Part shown: piece after piece, positions 17,373 through 27,808 of the stretch | How positions within the stretch are numbered: the stretch's first letter is position 1 | How the letters are laid out: every line of letters begins with the position of its first letter | NCBI GenBank assembly: GCA_026162565.1 | Contig: JAOEIQ010000011.1 | Coordinates: 35,153 to 99,152 of the forward strand | DNA length: 64,000 nt | Reading direction: 5' to 3' | DNA from: Flavobacteriaceae bacterium NBU2973 | GTDB lineage: Bacteria; Bacteroidota; Bacteroidia; Flavobacteriales; Flavobacteriaceae | The notes under the pieces: model-generated | Told to the model about the DNA's origin: nothing | What the model saw: only the letters and a program-made list of their open reading frames with translations | Database searches by the model: none | Made by a program: the position numbers and the translations under genes

Positions 17373-19184
17373 TTAGTTAATAAATCCTGCTGAATTTGTA
17401 TCCCAGAAAATTTGTTGAGTAATCTCTTTTTGAGATGCGTTTACGTTATTATTGACATAATTTGCAGGATATAAAGCACTTCTATAATATGCACCAGGGT
17501 TTGGCTCTAAAGTTGGTTGTAAATTACTTGGTAAACCAGTTCTTCTGTATGCGTTGTAAACCCCTAAACTATTACCAAAAGATGCAATGTAAAATTCCTT
17601 GATTAAAATATCTAATTGCCCATTTGCATCTTGAAGGTTGAAAGCATCAGTAACAAAAGTTACATATCCATCTATCGCAGCGTTAAGTTGTTCTAAAGGA
17701 CTAGGTCCAATTGGTAAATCACCATTTTCAGGATCAACAACTCCATTCATATTTGTATCCTCATATTCTTGCTCATAACCTAATGATTCCAATAAATCAT
17801 TATCAGAAGAAATCATAAACATACCTGTTACTTTACTCATAGAAGCTCTAATAGCTTCTTCTAATAACATAACTGGGCTTCCAGGAGTACCAAGAGTTAA
17901 AGCTGCTTCAGCTTTGATAGATGCAACATCAGAAGATAAAATGATTGGAGTAATACCAGCTCCTAAATAACCATCTTCACCTTCGTTTTGTACACTACCT
18001 GGATCATCAATATCTAAAGCACCTCCTGATGGGTATACTCCTAATACAGTTCTTTTTTCATCATCTGGAGGAATACCATTGTTATCACCATGATCACGAC
18101 CCCAATAACCTCTACCGAAACTCGCTACACAAAATGGTACTGTATTTGAGTTGTAAATTGATGTTACACCACCATAATGCCCAGGAGCTGATTGAACAGC
18201 ACATCCAAGAGTAAAAATATTTTCTCCATTAGCATTTCCATCTTGACGATAAAAATAGAAAGGTAATCTTGGATCATCAATCCCTTTTTCACCTTCAGAT
18301 AACATAGTCCACATAAAATAATTAGACATATAACCACCAGCAGTAACTTCATAGTAATTATTGTATCCTGGGTGTCTAGTATTAGGGTTTAATCTGCTAC
18401 TACCATATTGAAATTCCCAATCCTCTTCAGGCGTATCAATTAAATCATTCTGATTTATTAGAGCAGTTATTTCATTAGCTACGTTAATATTTACAGCTGT
18501 TCCATTTAAACGAATATTATTTAAAGCACGTAGCTTTAAAGATTTGGCAGCTGTAATCCAGTTCGCTTGTAAATCTGTAGAAACTGAACCATTTTTTTGG
18601 AAGTAAAAATCATTACCAGGTAAAATAGTAGTGTCAGTTCCTAATAAGCTAATTGCTTCATCTAGTTCTGCGAAAGCTGCAATGTAAACATCAGTTTCTA
18701 AATCAGCTTCAGGATTTAGGTTTTCATTACCTAATAAGGCTTGAGTATAAGGTACATTACCAAACATATCTACAAGTGTAAACATTGCATAAGCCTTCAT
18801 CACTTTAGATGCACCTAAATGATAGGTTAATCCATCTTCGATTGCGATTGGTTCAAGTGCTTCAATATCTTGAAGCAAGCCTGCATAAGCAGTAGACCAA
18901 GTGCCATTAAAAGTATTAGGAGAAAAAGCTGCTTGATAGACACTAGATCCAGTCATAGCAAACATTCTAGTAACTTGTGCTGAAAAAGATGCGAATCCTG
19001 AAACATTTTGCACAAAACCATTAAATGTTAACTGAATATTATTGAATAAAAATTCTGGATCGTTTTGATCTACTGATACAGCATCAGGATCTATAGTTCC
19101 ATCTAATTCTGTAGTTTCACAAGAGGTATTAAAACCTACAAGTAAACATAGAAGTAAAGTATAAATTAAATTTTTTGTTTTCAT
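17373..19184 (-). CDS. SusD/RagB-family nutrient-binding lipoprotein
   Basis: 603 residues. A lipoprotein signal ends at Cys22. The mature protein has TPR-like helices with many Leu/Ala/Tyr (for example LTYHLGASKVMKAYAMFTLV and GNVPYTQALLG) and a C-terminal RRTGLPSNLQPT segment. These fit the SusD-like_2 branch of the family, not classical starch-binding SusD. Such proteins form the lid over a SusC barrel at the cell surface and capture the substrate. The gene is 10 bp downstream of SusC. No glycoside hydrolase, lyase or sulfatase is nearby, so the substrate cannot be read from context. Confidence 0.88.
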   Translation of the reverse strand: MKTKNLIYTLLLCLLVGFNTSCETTELDGTIDPDAVSVDQNDPEFLFNNIQLTFNGFVQNVSGFASFSAQVTRMFAMTGSSVYQAAFSPNTFNGTWSTAYAGLLQDIEALEPIAIEDGLTYHLGASKVMKAYAMFTLVDMFGNVPYTQALLGNENLNPEADLETDVYIAAFAELDEAISLLGTDTTILPGNDFYFQKNGSVSTDLQANWITAAKSLKLRALNNIRLNGTAVNINVANEITALINQNDLIDTPEEDWEFQYGSSRLNPNTRHPGYNNYYEVTAGGYMSNYFMWTMLSEGEKGIDDPRLPFYFYRQDGNANGENIFTLGCAVQSAPGHYGGVTSIYNSNTVPFCVASFGRGYWGRDHGDNNGIPPDDEKRTVLGVYPSGGALDIDDPGSVQNEGEDGYLGAGITPIILSSDVASIKAEAALTLGTPGSPVMLLEEAIRASMSKVTGMFMISSDNDLLESLGYEQEYEDTNMNGVVDPENGDLPIGPSPLEQLNAAIDGYVTFVTDAFNLQDANGQLDILIKEFYIASFGNSLGVYNAYRRTGLPSNLQPTLEPNPGAYYRSALYPANYVNNNVNASQKEITQQIFWDTNSAGFIN

Positions 19185-19194
19185 AATTTTTTTT

Positions 19195-22100
19195 TTAGAA
19201 TGTTAAGTTTAAGCTAAATCCATATCTTTTAGCAGTAGGACCTGTTAAATAATCAAAACCTTGACCATTACCAACACCTAAACTTGTAATTTCTGGATCA
19301 AAATTTAAACCTTCTGGGAAGTTAATCGCTTTAAACCATAAGTTCTGTCCTGAAAAAGTTATACTAGCTTTACCAAAAGGAGTTTTTTCTAATAATTTTG
19401 CTGGAAAATTGTAGGATAATGAAATTTCTCTTAAACGAATAGTGCTAGCATCATAAACTGCTTGCTCATCAATAAAGAATCCACTGTTAACAAATCCAAC
19501 ATCTGTTGCTGCAATTTGAGTTGTATTTGGCTCACCATTAGTAGTTACACCAGGTAATACATAAGTTTGGGATCTGTCAAAAGCTGTATCTGTTGTTAAA
19601 CCTCTGGATAATAAAGCAGAAGCTGTAGTTGAAAAAATATCACCACCATGAGTGTATTCTATCTGACCAGATAATGTAAAGTTTTTGTAAGAAAACTCAT
19701 TAATTACCGTAGTTCTCCAATCTGCATTCGGATCACCAATTATAGATAAGTCATTATTAACAACGTAATTTCCGTCGGCTCCTACAACAAAGTCACCATT
19801 AGCATTACGTTGTATAGAAGATCCAACAATAACACCAAAGGCTTCACCGGATATTGCAGCATTACCTTGATTACCAAAACCTGCGATTACTGTTATACTT
19901 CCTGGAGCAGAACCATTGTCTTCTACTATATTCTCATTAATAGTATATTGACCACTTACATCCCAACGGAAACCGTCATCATTACTTGGCTTTATTAATG
20001 TAGCATTAAATCCTAATTCTAAACCTTTGTTTGAAATTTCACCAATGTTATCTGAAGTTACTGTAGTACCAGTAGCTGGATCTAAAGGCTTAGTTTGAAT
20101 AATTAAATCATTAGTACGCTTGTCATATACAGAAAGGTCTAAACCAACTCTATTGTTAAATAAACGAGTTTCAATACCTAATTCTAATTCAGTTACTAAT
20201 TCAGGTCTTAAATCTTCATTTCCTAATACATTAGATATAGATAATGTATTAACAACACCTTCATCAAATGGATTGATAAATACATTTGCGCCAGTATTTA
20301 AGCCAATTACTGTAGGATAACCAGTAGGGAAACCAGCAGAAGAACCATAACCAAAACGAAGTTTCAAGTAATTAAGTGTATTATTCCCTTTTAGGCTTTC
20401 AAAAGCTGAAGTTGGAATAAACGATACACTAGCAGATGGGTAGAATAATGATCTAGTATCTGGTTGTAAGTTAGAAACCCAGTCGTTACGTGCAGCAGCA
20501 GTTAAATATAAGAAATCCTTATAACCTAACGTTGCACTAGCATAGGCACCTACAATATTTTGTCTTGTAGTTCCCGAACCTGCAGTTTGCTCTTCAAAGT
20601 TACCATGAGTAAAGTTGTTGTAGATAAACTGTTGAGTACTAATTGTAGTGTCAAAATCAGCTGTCTCACGTCTTGGGTTAAAACCTATAGTTCCATTAAG
20701 ATTAAAATCATCATTTAAATCTTTGTCAAAGTTTAAACTAAACGTATGATCCCATACACTGTTGAAGAAATTTGTTGTTCTAAATTGACCACCAACAATT
20801 TGTACACCACCTCTGTTAGCTCTACGCTCTGAATGTTGAGAATAAGAGTCTAAACTTAAACGGTAAGAAGCGTTTAACCAGTCATTAATCTGATAAACTG
20901 CTTGTACATTACCAAAGAAACGGCGAACACTTTCAGTATCTTTAATGTTTTTTAAAGTCCATCTCGGATTTTGAATATCATTACCTGCACGATAGTAAAC
21001 ACTTTCATTAGTTAATGGATTTTCAAATGGTAATCCAAATAAATCAACACTTCTTGGTGTATATAAGATGTTTGCGAAAACTGATGCTCCAGCTGGATTA
21101 CTACCAAAACCAACAGCAGTTGGAGGCGTATCTCTCTCTGTATTAGCATAGTTAAAAGATGAACTAACAGTAAAATTATTTGATAATTTACTTGATCCAC
21201 CAGCACTTAAGTTAAAACGCTTGTATACGTTACCATCGATGAATCCTTCATCAACCGTTCTACCAGCATTAACTGCATAAGTAGTGCTTCCATTAGAACC
21301 ATTAACACCAACTGATGTTGTTACAACATTACCAGTATCGAAGAATTGCTCAACACTATCATATGGTCTATACTCGTAAGATTGTCCAGCAAATTCTGGG
21401 AAAGCTTCAGAAAAGTTTGTTTGTGTATAAGGATGAGGTACTAAAACATAGCCATTATCAGAAATACCAAGGAAATTTCCTCCAAATTGAGATGGATTAG
21501 CTCCTTGAAATCTCGGACCCCAGTTAGAAAATGCTTGAGAATAGTTTTGGTAAAAACCATTTCCATATTCATCTTGGTAATCAGGTAAATTTGCTATCTC
21601 ATTGAAAAAATTTGATTGGCTAAAGCTAATTTCAAACTTTTTGTTTGCATCAGAAGAGCTACCAGATTTAGTGGTAACTAAAATCACACCATTTCTACCA
21701 GCTTGTCCATAAAGAGTTGTTGCACTTAAACCTTTAAGTACAGATATCTCTTGAATGTTGTTTGGATCTAAATCCAAAAATCTACTGGATGCTGCAGCAC
21801 CACCTTGAACAAAACTTCTGTCAGTATTAGTGTCAGAGTTAAAAGGTACTCCATCTACAACAAATAATGGTTGGTTACTACCATTAATAGAAGAGTAACC
21901 TCTAATAATAATGTTTGTACCAGATCCTGATAAACCTGATGTTTGAGTAATATTAACACCAGGAGCTTTACCTGTTAAAGCTCTAGCAACATCAGTCGAA
22001 GGTTTAGAAGCGATTTGATCTGAAGATATTGTTGCAACAGCATAACCAAGAGCTTTCTTCTCTTTCTTAATACCTTGTGCAGTAATAACTACCTCATCAA

Positions 22101-22404
22101 GAACGCCTGCATCTTCTTGCATAGTTACATTAATGCTGTTTGCAGAACCAACTGTTCTTTCAACAGTTTTTTGCCCTACATAAGAATAAGTAAGTACATC
22201 ACCTACACTGGCATTGATAGAGTAATTTCCATCAAAGTCAGATTGTGTACCATTGCTTGTTCCTTTAACAATAATATTAACTCCAGGTAAAGGAAGTCCA
22301 TCTTCATCGGACACCGTTCCTGAAATTGTTTTTTCTTGTGCAAATGATATATGCACAACAAACGCCAGTAATAGCGTTAAAATTCCACTAAACTTTGTTT
22401 TCAT
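19195..22404 (-). CDS. SusC/RagA-family TonB-dependent transporter
   Basis: 1069 residues. Domains in order: a signal peptide (to about residue 22), a carboxypeptidase-regulatory-like domain (about 25-100, GTVSDEDGLPLPGVNIIVKG), a TonB-dependent plug (about 115-235, including KAPGVNITQTSG and GSNQPLFVVDGVPF), and a large 22-strand barrel ending in aromatic Phe (FSLNLTF). It imports a bulky nutrient through the outer membrane using TonB-ExbBD energy. It is the first gene of a four-gene operon with SusD and two lipoproteins. The 119-bp upstream gap must hold the promoter, but I found no clean consensus. Confidence 0.93.
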   Translation of the reverse strand: MKTKFSGILTLLLAFVVHISFAQEKTISGTVSDEDGLPLPGVNIIVKGTSNGTQSDFDGNYSINASVGDVLTYSYVGQKTVERTVGSANSINVTMQEDAGVLDEVVITAQGIKKEKKALGYAVATISSDQIASKPSTDVARALTGKAPGVNITQTSGLSGSGTNIIIRGYSSINGSNQPLFVVDGVPFNSDTNTDRSFVQGGAAASSRFLDLDPNNIQEISVLKGLSATTLYGQAGRNGVILVTTKSGSSSDANKKFEISFSQSNFFNEIANLPDYQDEYGNGFYQNYSQAFSNWGPRFQGANPSQFGGNFLGISDNGYVLVPHPYTQTNFSEAFPEFAGQSYEYRPYDSVEQFFDTGNVVTTSVGVNGSNGSTTYAVNAGRTVDEGFIDGNVYKRFNLSAGGSSKLSNNFTVSSSFNYANTERDTPPTAVGFGSNPAGASVFANILYTPRSVDLFGLPFENPLTNESVYYRAGNDIQNPRWTLKNIKDTESVRRFFGNVQAVYQINDWLNASYRLSLDSYSQHSERRANRGGVQIVGGQFRTTNFFNSVWDHTFSLNFDKDLNDDFNLNGTIGFNPRRETADFDTTISTQQFIYNNFTHGNFEEQTAGSGTTRQNIVGAYASATLGYKDFLYLTAAARNDWVSNLQPDTRSLFYPSASVSFIPTSAFESLKGNNTLNYLKLRFGYGSSAGFPTGYPTVIGLNTGANVFINPFDEGVVNTLSISNVLGNEDLRPELVTELELGIETRLFNNRVGLDLSVYDKRTNDLIIQTKPLDPATGTTVTSDNIGEISNKGLELGFNATLIKPSNDDGFRWDVSGQYTINENIVEDNGSAPGSITVIAGFGNQGNAAISGEAFGVIVGSSIQRNANGDFVVGADGNYVVNNDLSIIGDPNADWRTTVINEFSYKNFTLSGQIEYTHGGDIFSTTASALLSRGLTTDTAFDRSQTYVLPGVTTNGEPNTTQIAATDVGFVNSGFFIDEQAVYDASTIRLREISLSYNFPAKLLEKTPFGKASITFSGQNLWFKAINFPEGLNFDPEITSLGVGNGQGFDYLTGPTAKRYGFSLNLTF

Positions 22405-22523
22405 TTTATAATTTATTTGAATTAGTCTACGCCAAAAATCATAATAAAAAGTTAATTAAACAATAATTATTGGTTAAAATTTTAATTTTTTTTCAAATGA
22501 GACTAGAAATAACGGCTTTTGAA

Positions 22524-24215
22524 TTAAAAAAAAGCAACCAAACTTAAATGTATTTTTGAGTCTGAAAATTTAAATTTTTGATTCTCTCTTTTCCCGTTTG
22601 CATAATTAAATTTCAATAAACCGGATTTTGTTAAGAGTCCAAAACCAAAACCAAAACCAAAAAGCTTTTCTTTAGTGTTGTCAAGTTTGTTTTCGAAATA
22701 AGCAGCATCAACTATCGAATGTAGGTACAGATTGTTGCTAAATTGATATCTATATTCTGTGATTAGTGTAGAATGCAATGAGGCAAATATGCTATTCTCT
22801 TCGAAACCTCTAATTGAGTTTATACCTCCAAATCTTCTTAATTCATTTTCTAGATAGCTTTCAGAAATTAGACTAGAAGCAATCAGTTTTAAAAAAATAC
22901 TATTACTCTTATTCAGATTGAATATTTTAAATGTATTGATATCTAGGCTATATTGATTTTCTTCTGTTAAATAGGTTTTTCTTTTACCCGTTCCACCCTC
23001 AAAAGTTAATTGAAAATTAACAGGAAATAAATAAGAGAAATCACTTCTTGAAATTACCTCATATTTAGTGTTATAAAATGTAGCAGTGTAGTCTTGAGTA
23101 TTTAATAAAGTTGGGTTTTCTAACAAGTTACTAGATTGAACTGAATTTATACCTATAAAAACTTTTTGTTTAGGATTAATTTGATAAAACAAGTTTGCTG
23201 TTTGATTGGTTATAGAAAAAGTTGAATCCTTTCTAAAAATATTTAACTCTAACTCTGTTCCTAAAGGCGAATTAAATAAATAAGGTAAAGTAAGATTTAC
23301 TTCAAAAGTACGCTGGTCGTTTTCGTCACTCTTATATATAATGGATAACGATTCTCCGTAATTTAAATTATTAGTGAGATTTAGATTTAAATAACCATCA
23401 AATTCTAGTTTGTTTGTTTCTTCATTGGTGCCAAATCCTAAAAAGCCATCAAAATTATTGCTCTTTAATTTTTCTAGGTATAAATATAAAGTAGTGGAAT
23501 CTTTTGTAAATAACACTTCAGGATCTTTTATTTGATTTACAAAAGGTAAGTTGTTTAATGCTTGAGTTTTTCTTTTAATCTTATCAATATTAAATGTATT
23601 ACCTTTTTTAATCTTTAAAAAGTGTTTTAAGTACGATCTTGGAAATTTATTATAACCATTGAGTACTATTTTATTAATAACTCTTTTATTGTTAACTGAA
23701 TCGATTACTAATTCTGCTTTAATAAAATCGTTAACAATAGAAATTTTATCTAGTTTTAATTTTGAAAAAGGAAAACCTTTGTTTGCAATTTCTGAATTTA
23801 TGTAATCAAGAGAATTTTCAATCTCTTGAAAGTTTAAAACAAAATAGGTTTCATTGACTTGAGAAGAAACTTTTTCAATTATTTCATTAGATATAGTCTT
23901 ATTATTATAGTATACGTGTATGTATTCATATTTTTTATGTAAGTTGAAGGTTGTAGTAAATATCGAATCAGTTACTTTTTCAATTTTTGAAAAGGAATTC
24001 TCAATATATCCTATTTTAAAAAGTCTTTTTTGAAGAGAGTCTACTTCAGTAGCTATAGATAAATAATTTGGAAATTTTTTTGTGTATCCAAGTGAGTCAA
24101 TAATCTTTGTCTCCATTTCATTTCCGCCTTCAATTTTTAGAGTTAAATTCTGGCTAAATGCATTAGAGATAAATAAAGTATATATAATAAGGTATAGTGT
24201 TCTTTTTGTTGACAC
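22524..24215 (-). CDS. Omp85-like outer membrane protein with POTRA-type N-terminus
   Basis: 563 residues, starting at GTG. A signal peptide ends near Ser-Asn-Ala-Phe-Ser-Gln (residue 22). About 30-240 resemble POTRA repeats (INKIVLNGYNKFPRSYLKHF ... FNIDKIKRKTQALNNLPFV). About 245-563 form a 16-strand-type barrel with the Omp85 motif SIRGFEENS near residue 475 and a terminal Phe. Omp85 members insert or move proteins across the outer membrane, but this is not BamA (too short; BamA is about 800 or more residues). No ATG is available before the signal peptide: an in-frame stop lies four codons upstream. It diverges from rpsL. Cargo unknown. Confidence 0.72.
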   Translation of the reverse strand: MSTKRTLYLIIYTLFISNAFSQNLTLKIEGGNEMETKIIDSLGYTKKFPNYLSIATEVDSLQKRLFKIGYIENSFSKIEKVTDSIFTTTFNLHKKYEYIHVYYNNKTISNEIIEKVSSQVNETYFVLNFQEIENSLDYINSEIANKGFPFSKLKLDKISIVNDFIKAELVIDSVNNKRVINKIVLNGYNKFPRSYLKHFLKIKKGNTFNIDKIKRKTQALNNLPFVNQIKDPEVLFTKDSTTLYLYLEKLKSNNFDGFLGFGTNEETNKLEFDGYLNLNLTNNLNYGESLSIIYKSDENDQRTFEVNLTLPYLFNSPLGTELELNIFRKDSTFSITNQTANLFYQINPKQKVFIGINSVQSSNLLENPTLLNTQDYTATFYNTKYEVISRSDFSYLFPVNFQLTFEGGTGKRKTYLTEENQYSLDINTFKIFNLNKSNSIFLKLIASSLISESYLENELRRFGGINSIRGFEENSIFASLHSTLITEYRYQFSNNLYLHSIVDAAYFENKLDNTKEKLFGFGFGFGLLTKSGLLKFNYANGKRENQKFKFSDSKIHLSLVAFF

Positions 24216-24319
24216 AAATATTAATTACATTTTTTGATGTAAATCTAACGGAAAATACCCATTTATAATACGTAAGTGTAATTCAATTTATAAATGCTTT
24301 TAAAATTAATTACTTACTG

Positions 24320-24350
24320 TTTGAATAATTAAATTTAATTTCTACCTTTG
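24320..24350 (+). promoter_or_regulatory. Promoter of the ribosomal supercluster
   Basis: TTTG at 24320-24323 and TACCTTTG at 24343-24350 are separated by 19 bp, matching the Bacteroidota housekeeping promoter (-33 TTTG, -7 TAnnTTTG). Transcription would start around 24356, about 40 bases before rpsL. Confidence 0.8.
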
Positions 24351-24354
24351 CAGC

Positions 24355-24368
24355 CCTCTAACAAGAGG
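24355..24368 (+). other. Small 5' leader hairpin before rpsL
   Basis: CCTCT-AACA-AGAGG forms a 5-bp stem with a four-base loop right at the predicted 5' end of the message. It could stabilise the transcript end or bind a ribosomal protein; role is inference. Confidence 0.4.
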
Positions 24369-24394
24369 ATTTTAAAAATTATATATAAATATAT

Positions 24395-24769
24395 ATGCCA
24401 ACAATTTCACAATTAGTAAGAAAAGGAAGAGCCAAAATAACCAAGAAGAGTAAATCGGCTGCTTTAGATTCTTGTCCGCAAAGACGTGGTGTATGTACTC
24501 GTGTTTATACAACAACACCAAAAAAACCTAACTCTGCTATGAGAAAGGTTGCTAGGGTTCGTTTAACAAACGGTAACGAGGTTAATGCATACATTGGTGG
24601 AGAAGGACATAATCTGCAAGAGCACTCGATAGTATTGGTTAGAGGTGGAAGGGTAAAAGATTTGCCAGGAGTTAGATATCATATTGTTCGTGGAGCTTTA
24701 GACACTGCAGGTGTAGAAGGTAGAACACAACGTAGATCTAAATATGGTGCAAAACGCCCAAAGAAGTAA
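24395..24769 (+). CDS. rpsL: 30S ribosomal protein S12
   Basis: 124 residues. S12 sits at the decoding centre of the small subunit and affects accuracy. The conserved core is visible: [20 protein letters not shown] and [16 protein letters not shown], which includes the Asp that is methylthiolated in many bacteria. Lysines tied to streptomycin resistance (the PKKPNS and GRVKDLPG positions) are wild type. First gene of the str-S10-spc-alpha supercluster; the start is A/T rich without a Shine-Dalgarno sequence. Confidence 0.97.
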   Translation: MPTISQLVRKGRAKITKKSKSAALDSCPQRRGVCTRVYTTTPKKPNSAMRKVARVRLTNGNEVNAYIGGEGHNLQEHSIVLVRGGRVKDLPGVRYHIVRGALDTAGVEGRTQRRSKYGAKRPKK

Positions 24770-24792
24770 TTAAAAAACTTTAAGAAGAAGAC

Positions 24793-25269
24793 ATGAGAAA
24801 AAGACAAGCGAAGAAAAGACCGCTTTTACCAGATCCACGTTTTAACGATCAGTTAGTAACTCGTTTCGTTAATATGATGATGTGGGATGGAAAGAAATCG
24901 GTGGCGTTTAAAGTGTTTTACGATGCGATAGATATCGTAGAAGGTAAAAAAACAGATGACGAAAAAACTGCTTTAGAAACATGGAAAGATGCTTTATCTA
25001 ACGTTATGCCTCACGTAGAAGTGCGTAGTCGTCGTGTTGGTGGTGCTACATTTCAAATTCCAATGCAAATTCGTCCAGATAGAAAAATTTCAACAGCTAT
25101 GAAATGGTTGATAGGCTATGCTCGCAAAAGGAATGAGAAGTCAATGGCACAACGTTTAGCTGCAGAAATTTTAGCTGCTTCAAAAGAAGAAGGTGCTGCT
25201 GTGAAGAAAAGAGTAGATACTCACAAAATGGCAGAAGCAAACAAAGCATTCTCTCACTTTAGATTTTAA
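24793..25269 (+). CDS. rpsG: 30S ribosomal protein S7
   Basis: 158 residues. S7 starts assembly of the 30S head and contacts the E-site tRNA. Recognised from [34 protein letters not shown] and the C-terminal [16 protein letters not shown]. It follows rpsL by 23 bp and precedes fusA by 6 bp. Confidence 0.97.
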   Translation: MRKRQAKKRPLLPDPRFNDQLVTRFVNMMMWDGKKSVAFKVFYDAIDIVEGKKTDDEKTALETWKDALSNVMPHVEVRSRRVGGATFQIPMQIRPDRKISTAMKWLIGYARKRNEKSMAQRLAAEILAASKEEGAAVKKRVDTHKMAEANKAFSHFRF

Positions 25270-25275
25270 TAAGAA

Positions 25276-27402
25276 ATGGCAAGAGACTTAAAATATACAA
25301 GAAACATAGGAATTGCTGCTCATATTGATGCTGGTAAAACAACAACAACAGAGCGTATTCTTTATTATACAGGTGTTTCTCACAAAATTGGTGAGGTTCA
25401 CGATGGTGCTGCAACAATGGACTGGATGGAGCAAGAGCAAGAAAGAGGTATCACAATTACTTCTGCTGCTACTACATGTACATGGCAGTTTCCAATAGAG
25501 AATGGTCAACCTACACCAGATACTAATGGTTATCACTTTAATATTATAGATACTCCTGGTCACGTTGATTTTACGGTTGAAGTTAACCGTTCATTACGTG
25601 TTTTAGATGGTTTAGTATTCTTATTCAGTGCAGTTGATGGTGTAGAGCCACAGTCTGAAACTAACTGGAGATTAGCAGACAACTATAAAGTACCTAGAAT
25701 TGGTTTTGTTAATAAAATGGACCGTCAAGGTTCTAATTTTATGGCTGTTTGTCAGCAAGTAAAAGATATGTTAAAGTCAAATGCTGTGCCAATTGTGCTT
25801 AACATTGGCGATGAGGCTGATTTTAAAGGTATCGTTGATTTAGTTAAAAACAGAGCTATAGTATGGCATGACGAAACTCAAGGAGCGACTTTTGATGTTA
25901 TTGATATTCCAGAAGATATGAAAGAAGAAGCTCGTAAGTATCGTGCACTCTTAATTGAAGAAGTTGCAACTTACGATGAGAACCTTTTAGAAAAATTCAT
26001 GGAAGATGAAGATTCTATCACAGAAGAAGAAGTGCATGCTGCATTACGTGCTGCTGTTATGGATATGGCTATCATTCCTATGATCTGTGGTTCTGCGTTT
26101 AAAAATAAAGGTGTACAGTTTTTATTAGATGCTGTATGTCGTTATTTACCTTCTCCAACAGATAGAGATAATATCATAGGGACAAATCCAAATACTGGTT
26201 CTGAAGAAGTTCGTAAACCAGATGTTAATGCGCCATTTTCTGCATTAGCATTTAAAATTGCTACAGATCCTTTTGTAGGGCGTTTAGCATTTTTTAGAGC
26301 GTATTCTGGTCGTTTGGATGCTGGTTCTTATATTTTAAATAACCGTTCAGGTAAAAAAGAACGTATTTCTCGTATTTATCAAATGCACTCTAATAAGCAA
26401 AATGCAATCGATTTTATCGAGGCAGGTGATATTGGAGCAGCTGTAGGATTTAAAGATATCAAGACTGGTGATACTATGTCTGATGAAAAAAATCCAATCG
26501 TTTTAGAATCTATGGACTTCCCAGATCCAGTAATTGGTATCGCTGTGGAGCCTAAAACTAAAGCTGATGTTGATAAATTAGGTATGGCGTTAGCTAAATT
26601 ATCTGAAGAGGATCCTACATTTACTGCTAGAACAGATGAAGCTTCTGGCCAAACTATTATTTCTGGAATGGGTGAGCTTCATTTAGATATTATTGTAGAT
26701 CGTCTAAAACGTGAATTTAAGGTAGAAGTAAATCAAGGTCAGCCTCAAGTAGAGTACAAAGAAGCTATTACGCATCGTGCAGAACACAGAGAAGTTTACA
26801 AGAAACAATCTGGTGGACGTGGTAAATTTGCTGATATTGTATTTACATTAGAGCCTGCCGAAGAAGGAAAAGTTGGATTAGAGTTTATTTCTGAAATTAA
26901 AGGTGGTAACGTTCCTAAAGAATTTGTTCCTTCAGTTGAAAAAGGATTCAAAATGGCAATGGTAAACGGACCTTTAGCAGGATACGAAGTAGATGCTATG
27001 AAGGTAACCTTAACAGATGGTTCTTATCACGATGTAGATTCTGATCAATTATCGTTCGAGCTAGCTGCTAAATTAGGATTTAAAGCTGCGGCAAAAGCTG
27101 CAAAGGCTGTTATTATGGAGCCTATAATGAAGCTGGAAGTTATTACTCCAGAAGAAAATATGGGTGATATAGTTGGTGACTTAAATAGAAGAAGAGGTCA
27201 AGTTAGTGATATGGGAGATAGAGCTGGTGCAAAAACAGTTAAGGCTACTGTACCATTGTCAGAGATGTTTGGTTATGTTACAACATTAAGAACATTATCT
27301 TCTGGTAGAGCAACTTCAACAATGGAGTTCTCTCACTATGCTGAAACACCTCAAAATATATCAGAAGAAGTTATTAAGGCTGCTAAAGGCGTTGAATCGT
27401 AA
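25276..27402 (+). CDS. fusA: Elongation factor G
   Basis: 708 residues, full length for EF-G. It drives ribosome translocation and, with RRF, recycling. GTPase motifs: G1 [12 protein letters not shown] (residues 15-26), G2 [12 protein letters not shown]3 DTPGHVDF and G4 NKMDR. Domains II to V follow, with the domain IV tip region ([28 protein letters not shown], quoted here only by its ends: [12 protein letters not shown] and [11 protein letters not shown]). It lies between rpsG and rpsJ; a tuf gene, which often follows fusA in other phyla, is not here. Confidence 0.97.
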   Translation: MARDLKYTRNIGIAAHIDAGKTTTTERILYYTGVSHKIGEVHDGAATMDWMEQEQERGITITSAATTCTWQFPIENGQPTPDTNGYHFNIIDTPGHVDFTVEVNRSLRVLDGLVFLFSAVDGVEPQSETNWRLADNYKVPRIGFVNKMDRQGSNFMAVCQQVKDMLKSNAVPIVLNIGDEADFKGIVDLVKNRAIVWHDETQGATFDVIDIPEDMKEEARKYRALLIEEVATYDENLLEKFMEDEDSITEEEVHAALRAAVMDMAIIPMICGSAFKNKGVQFLLDAVCRYLPSPTDRDNIIGTNPNTGSEEVRKPDVNAPFSALAFKIATDPFVGRLAFFRAYSGRLDAGSYILNNRSGKKERISRIYQMHSNKQNAIDFIEAGDIGAAVGFKDIKTGDTMSDEKNPIVLESMDFPDPVIGIAVEPKTKADVDKLGMALAKLSEEDPTFTARTDEASGQTIISGMGELHLDIIVDRLKREFKVEVNQGQPQVEYKEAITHRAEHREVYKKQSGGRGKFADIVFTLEPAEEGKVGLEFISEIKGGNVPKEFVPSVEKGFKMAMVNGPLAGYEVDAMKVTLTDGSYHDVDSDQLSFELAAKLGFKAAAKAAKAVIMEPIMKLEVITPEENMGDIVGDLNRRRGQVSDMGDRAGAKTVKATVPLSEMFGYVTTLRTLSSGRATSTMEFSHYAETPQNISEEVIKAAKGVES

Positions 27403-27413
27403 ATCTTAAGAAA

Positions 27414-27719
27414 ATGAGTCAAAAAATCAGAATAAAATTAAAATCTTACGATCACAATTTAGTAGATAAGTCTGCTGATAAGATTGTAAAAACAGTAAAA
27501 AGTACAGGTGCTGTTGTAACGGGACCAATTCCATTACCAACTCACAAGAAAATTTTTACTGTATTACGTTCACCTCACGTAAATAAGAAGTCGAGAGAAC
27601 AATTTCAATTAAGCTCTTACAAGAGATTATTAGATATTTACTCATCGTCTTCTAAAACAATCGATGCGTTGATGAAGCTTGAATTACCTAGTGGAGTTGA
27701 AGTTGAGATTAAGGTGTAA
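27414..27719 (+). CDS. rpsJ: 30S ribosomal protein S10
   Basis: 101 residues, standard length. Recognised from [18 protein letters not shown], the [20 protein letters not shown] loop and the [12 protein letters not shown] helix. S10 is in the 30S head and is the NusE partner in transcription antitermination. It follows fusA by 11 bp, so str and S10 genes are joined. A 122-bp spacer with a strong hairpin separates it from rplC. Confidence 0.97.
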   Translation: MSQKIRIKLKSYDHNLVDKSADKIVKTVKSTGAVVTGPIPLPTHKKIFTVLRSPHVNKKSREQFQLSSYKRLLDIYSSSSKTIDALMKLELPSGVEVEIKV

Positions 27720-27772
27720 GTAAAAAACAACATGTCCTGAGCTGCGAGCGAGGGAAAAACGGTAAAAAATAC

Positions 27773-27808
27773 AATTCAAGGCTGAAACGTATTTTTCAGC
27801 CTTGAATT
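27773..27808 (+). other. Perfect 15-bp hairpin inside the S10 region
   Basis: The arms at 27773-27787 and 27794-27808 are perfectly complementary, with a six-base loop (CGTATT). TTAATAAATAG follows, a short and interrupted T run. The structure sits between rpsJ and rplC, where most genes of the cluster are a few bases apart. It could be an attenuator, an RNase processing site or a partial terminator that lowers expression downstream. I saw no clear -7 consensus between it and rplC. Confidence 0.7.

Noticed and set aside
19810..22290. Several 60-70 codon open frames antisense to the SusC gene.
   Set aside because: No start signals, no recognisable sequence; they are shadows of a long conserved gene.
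24355..24368. Terminator for the divergent Omp85-like gene or upstream transcription.
   Set aside because: The 5-bp stem has no T run and lies right after a consensus promoter; a leader hairpin is more likely.
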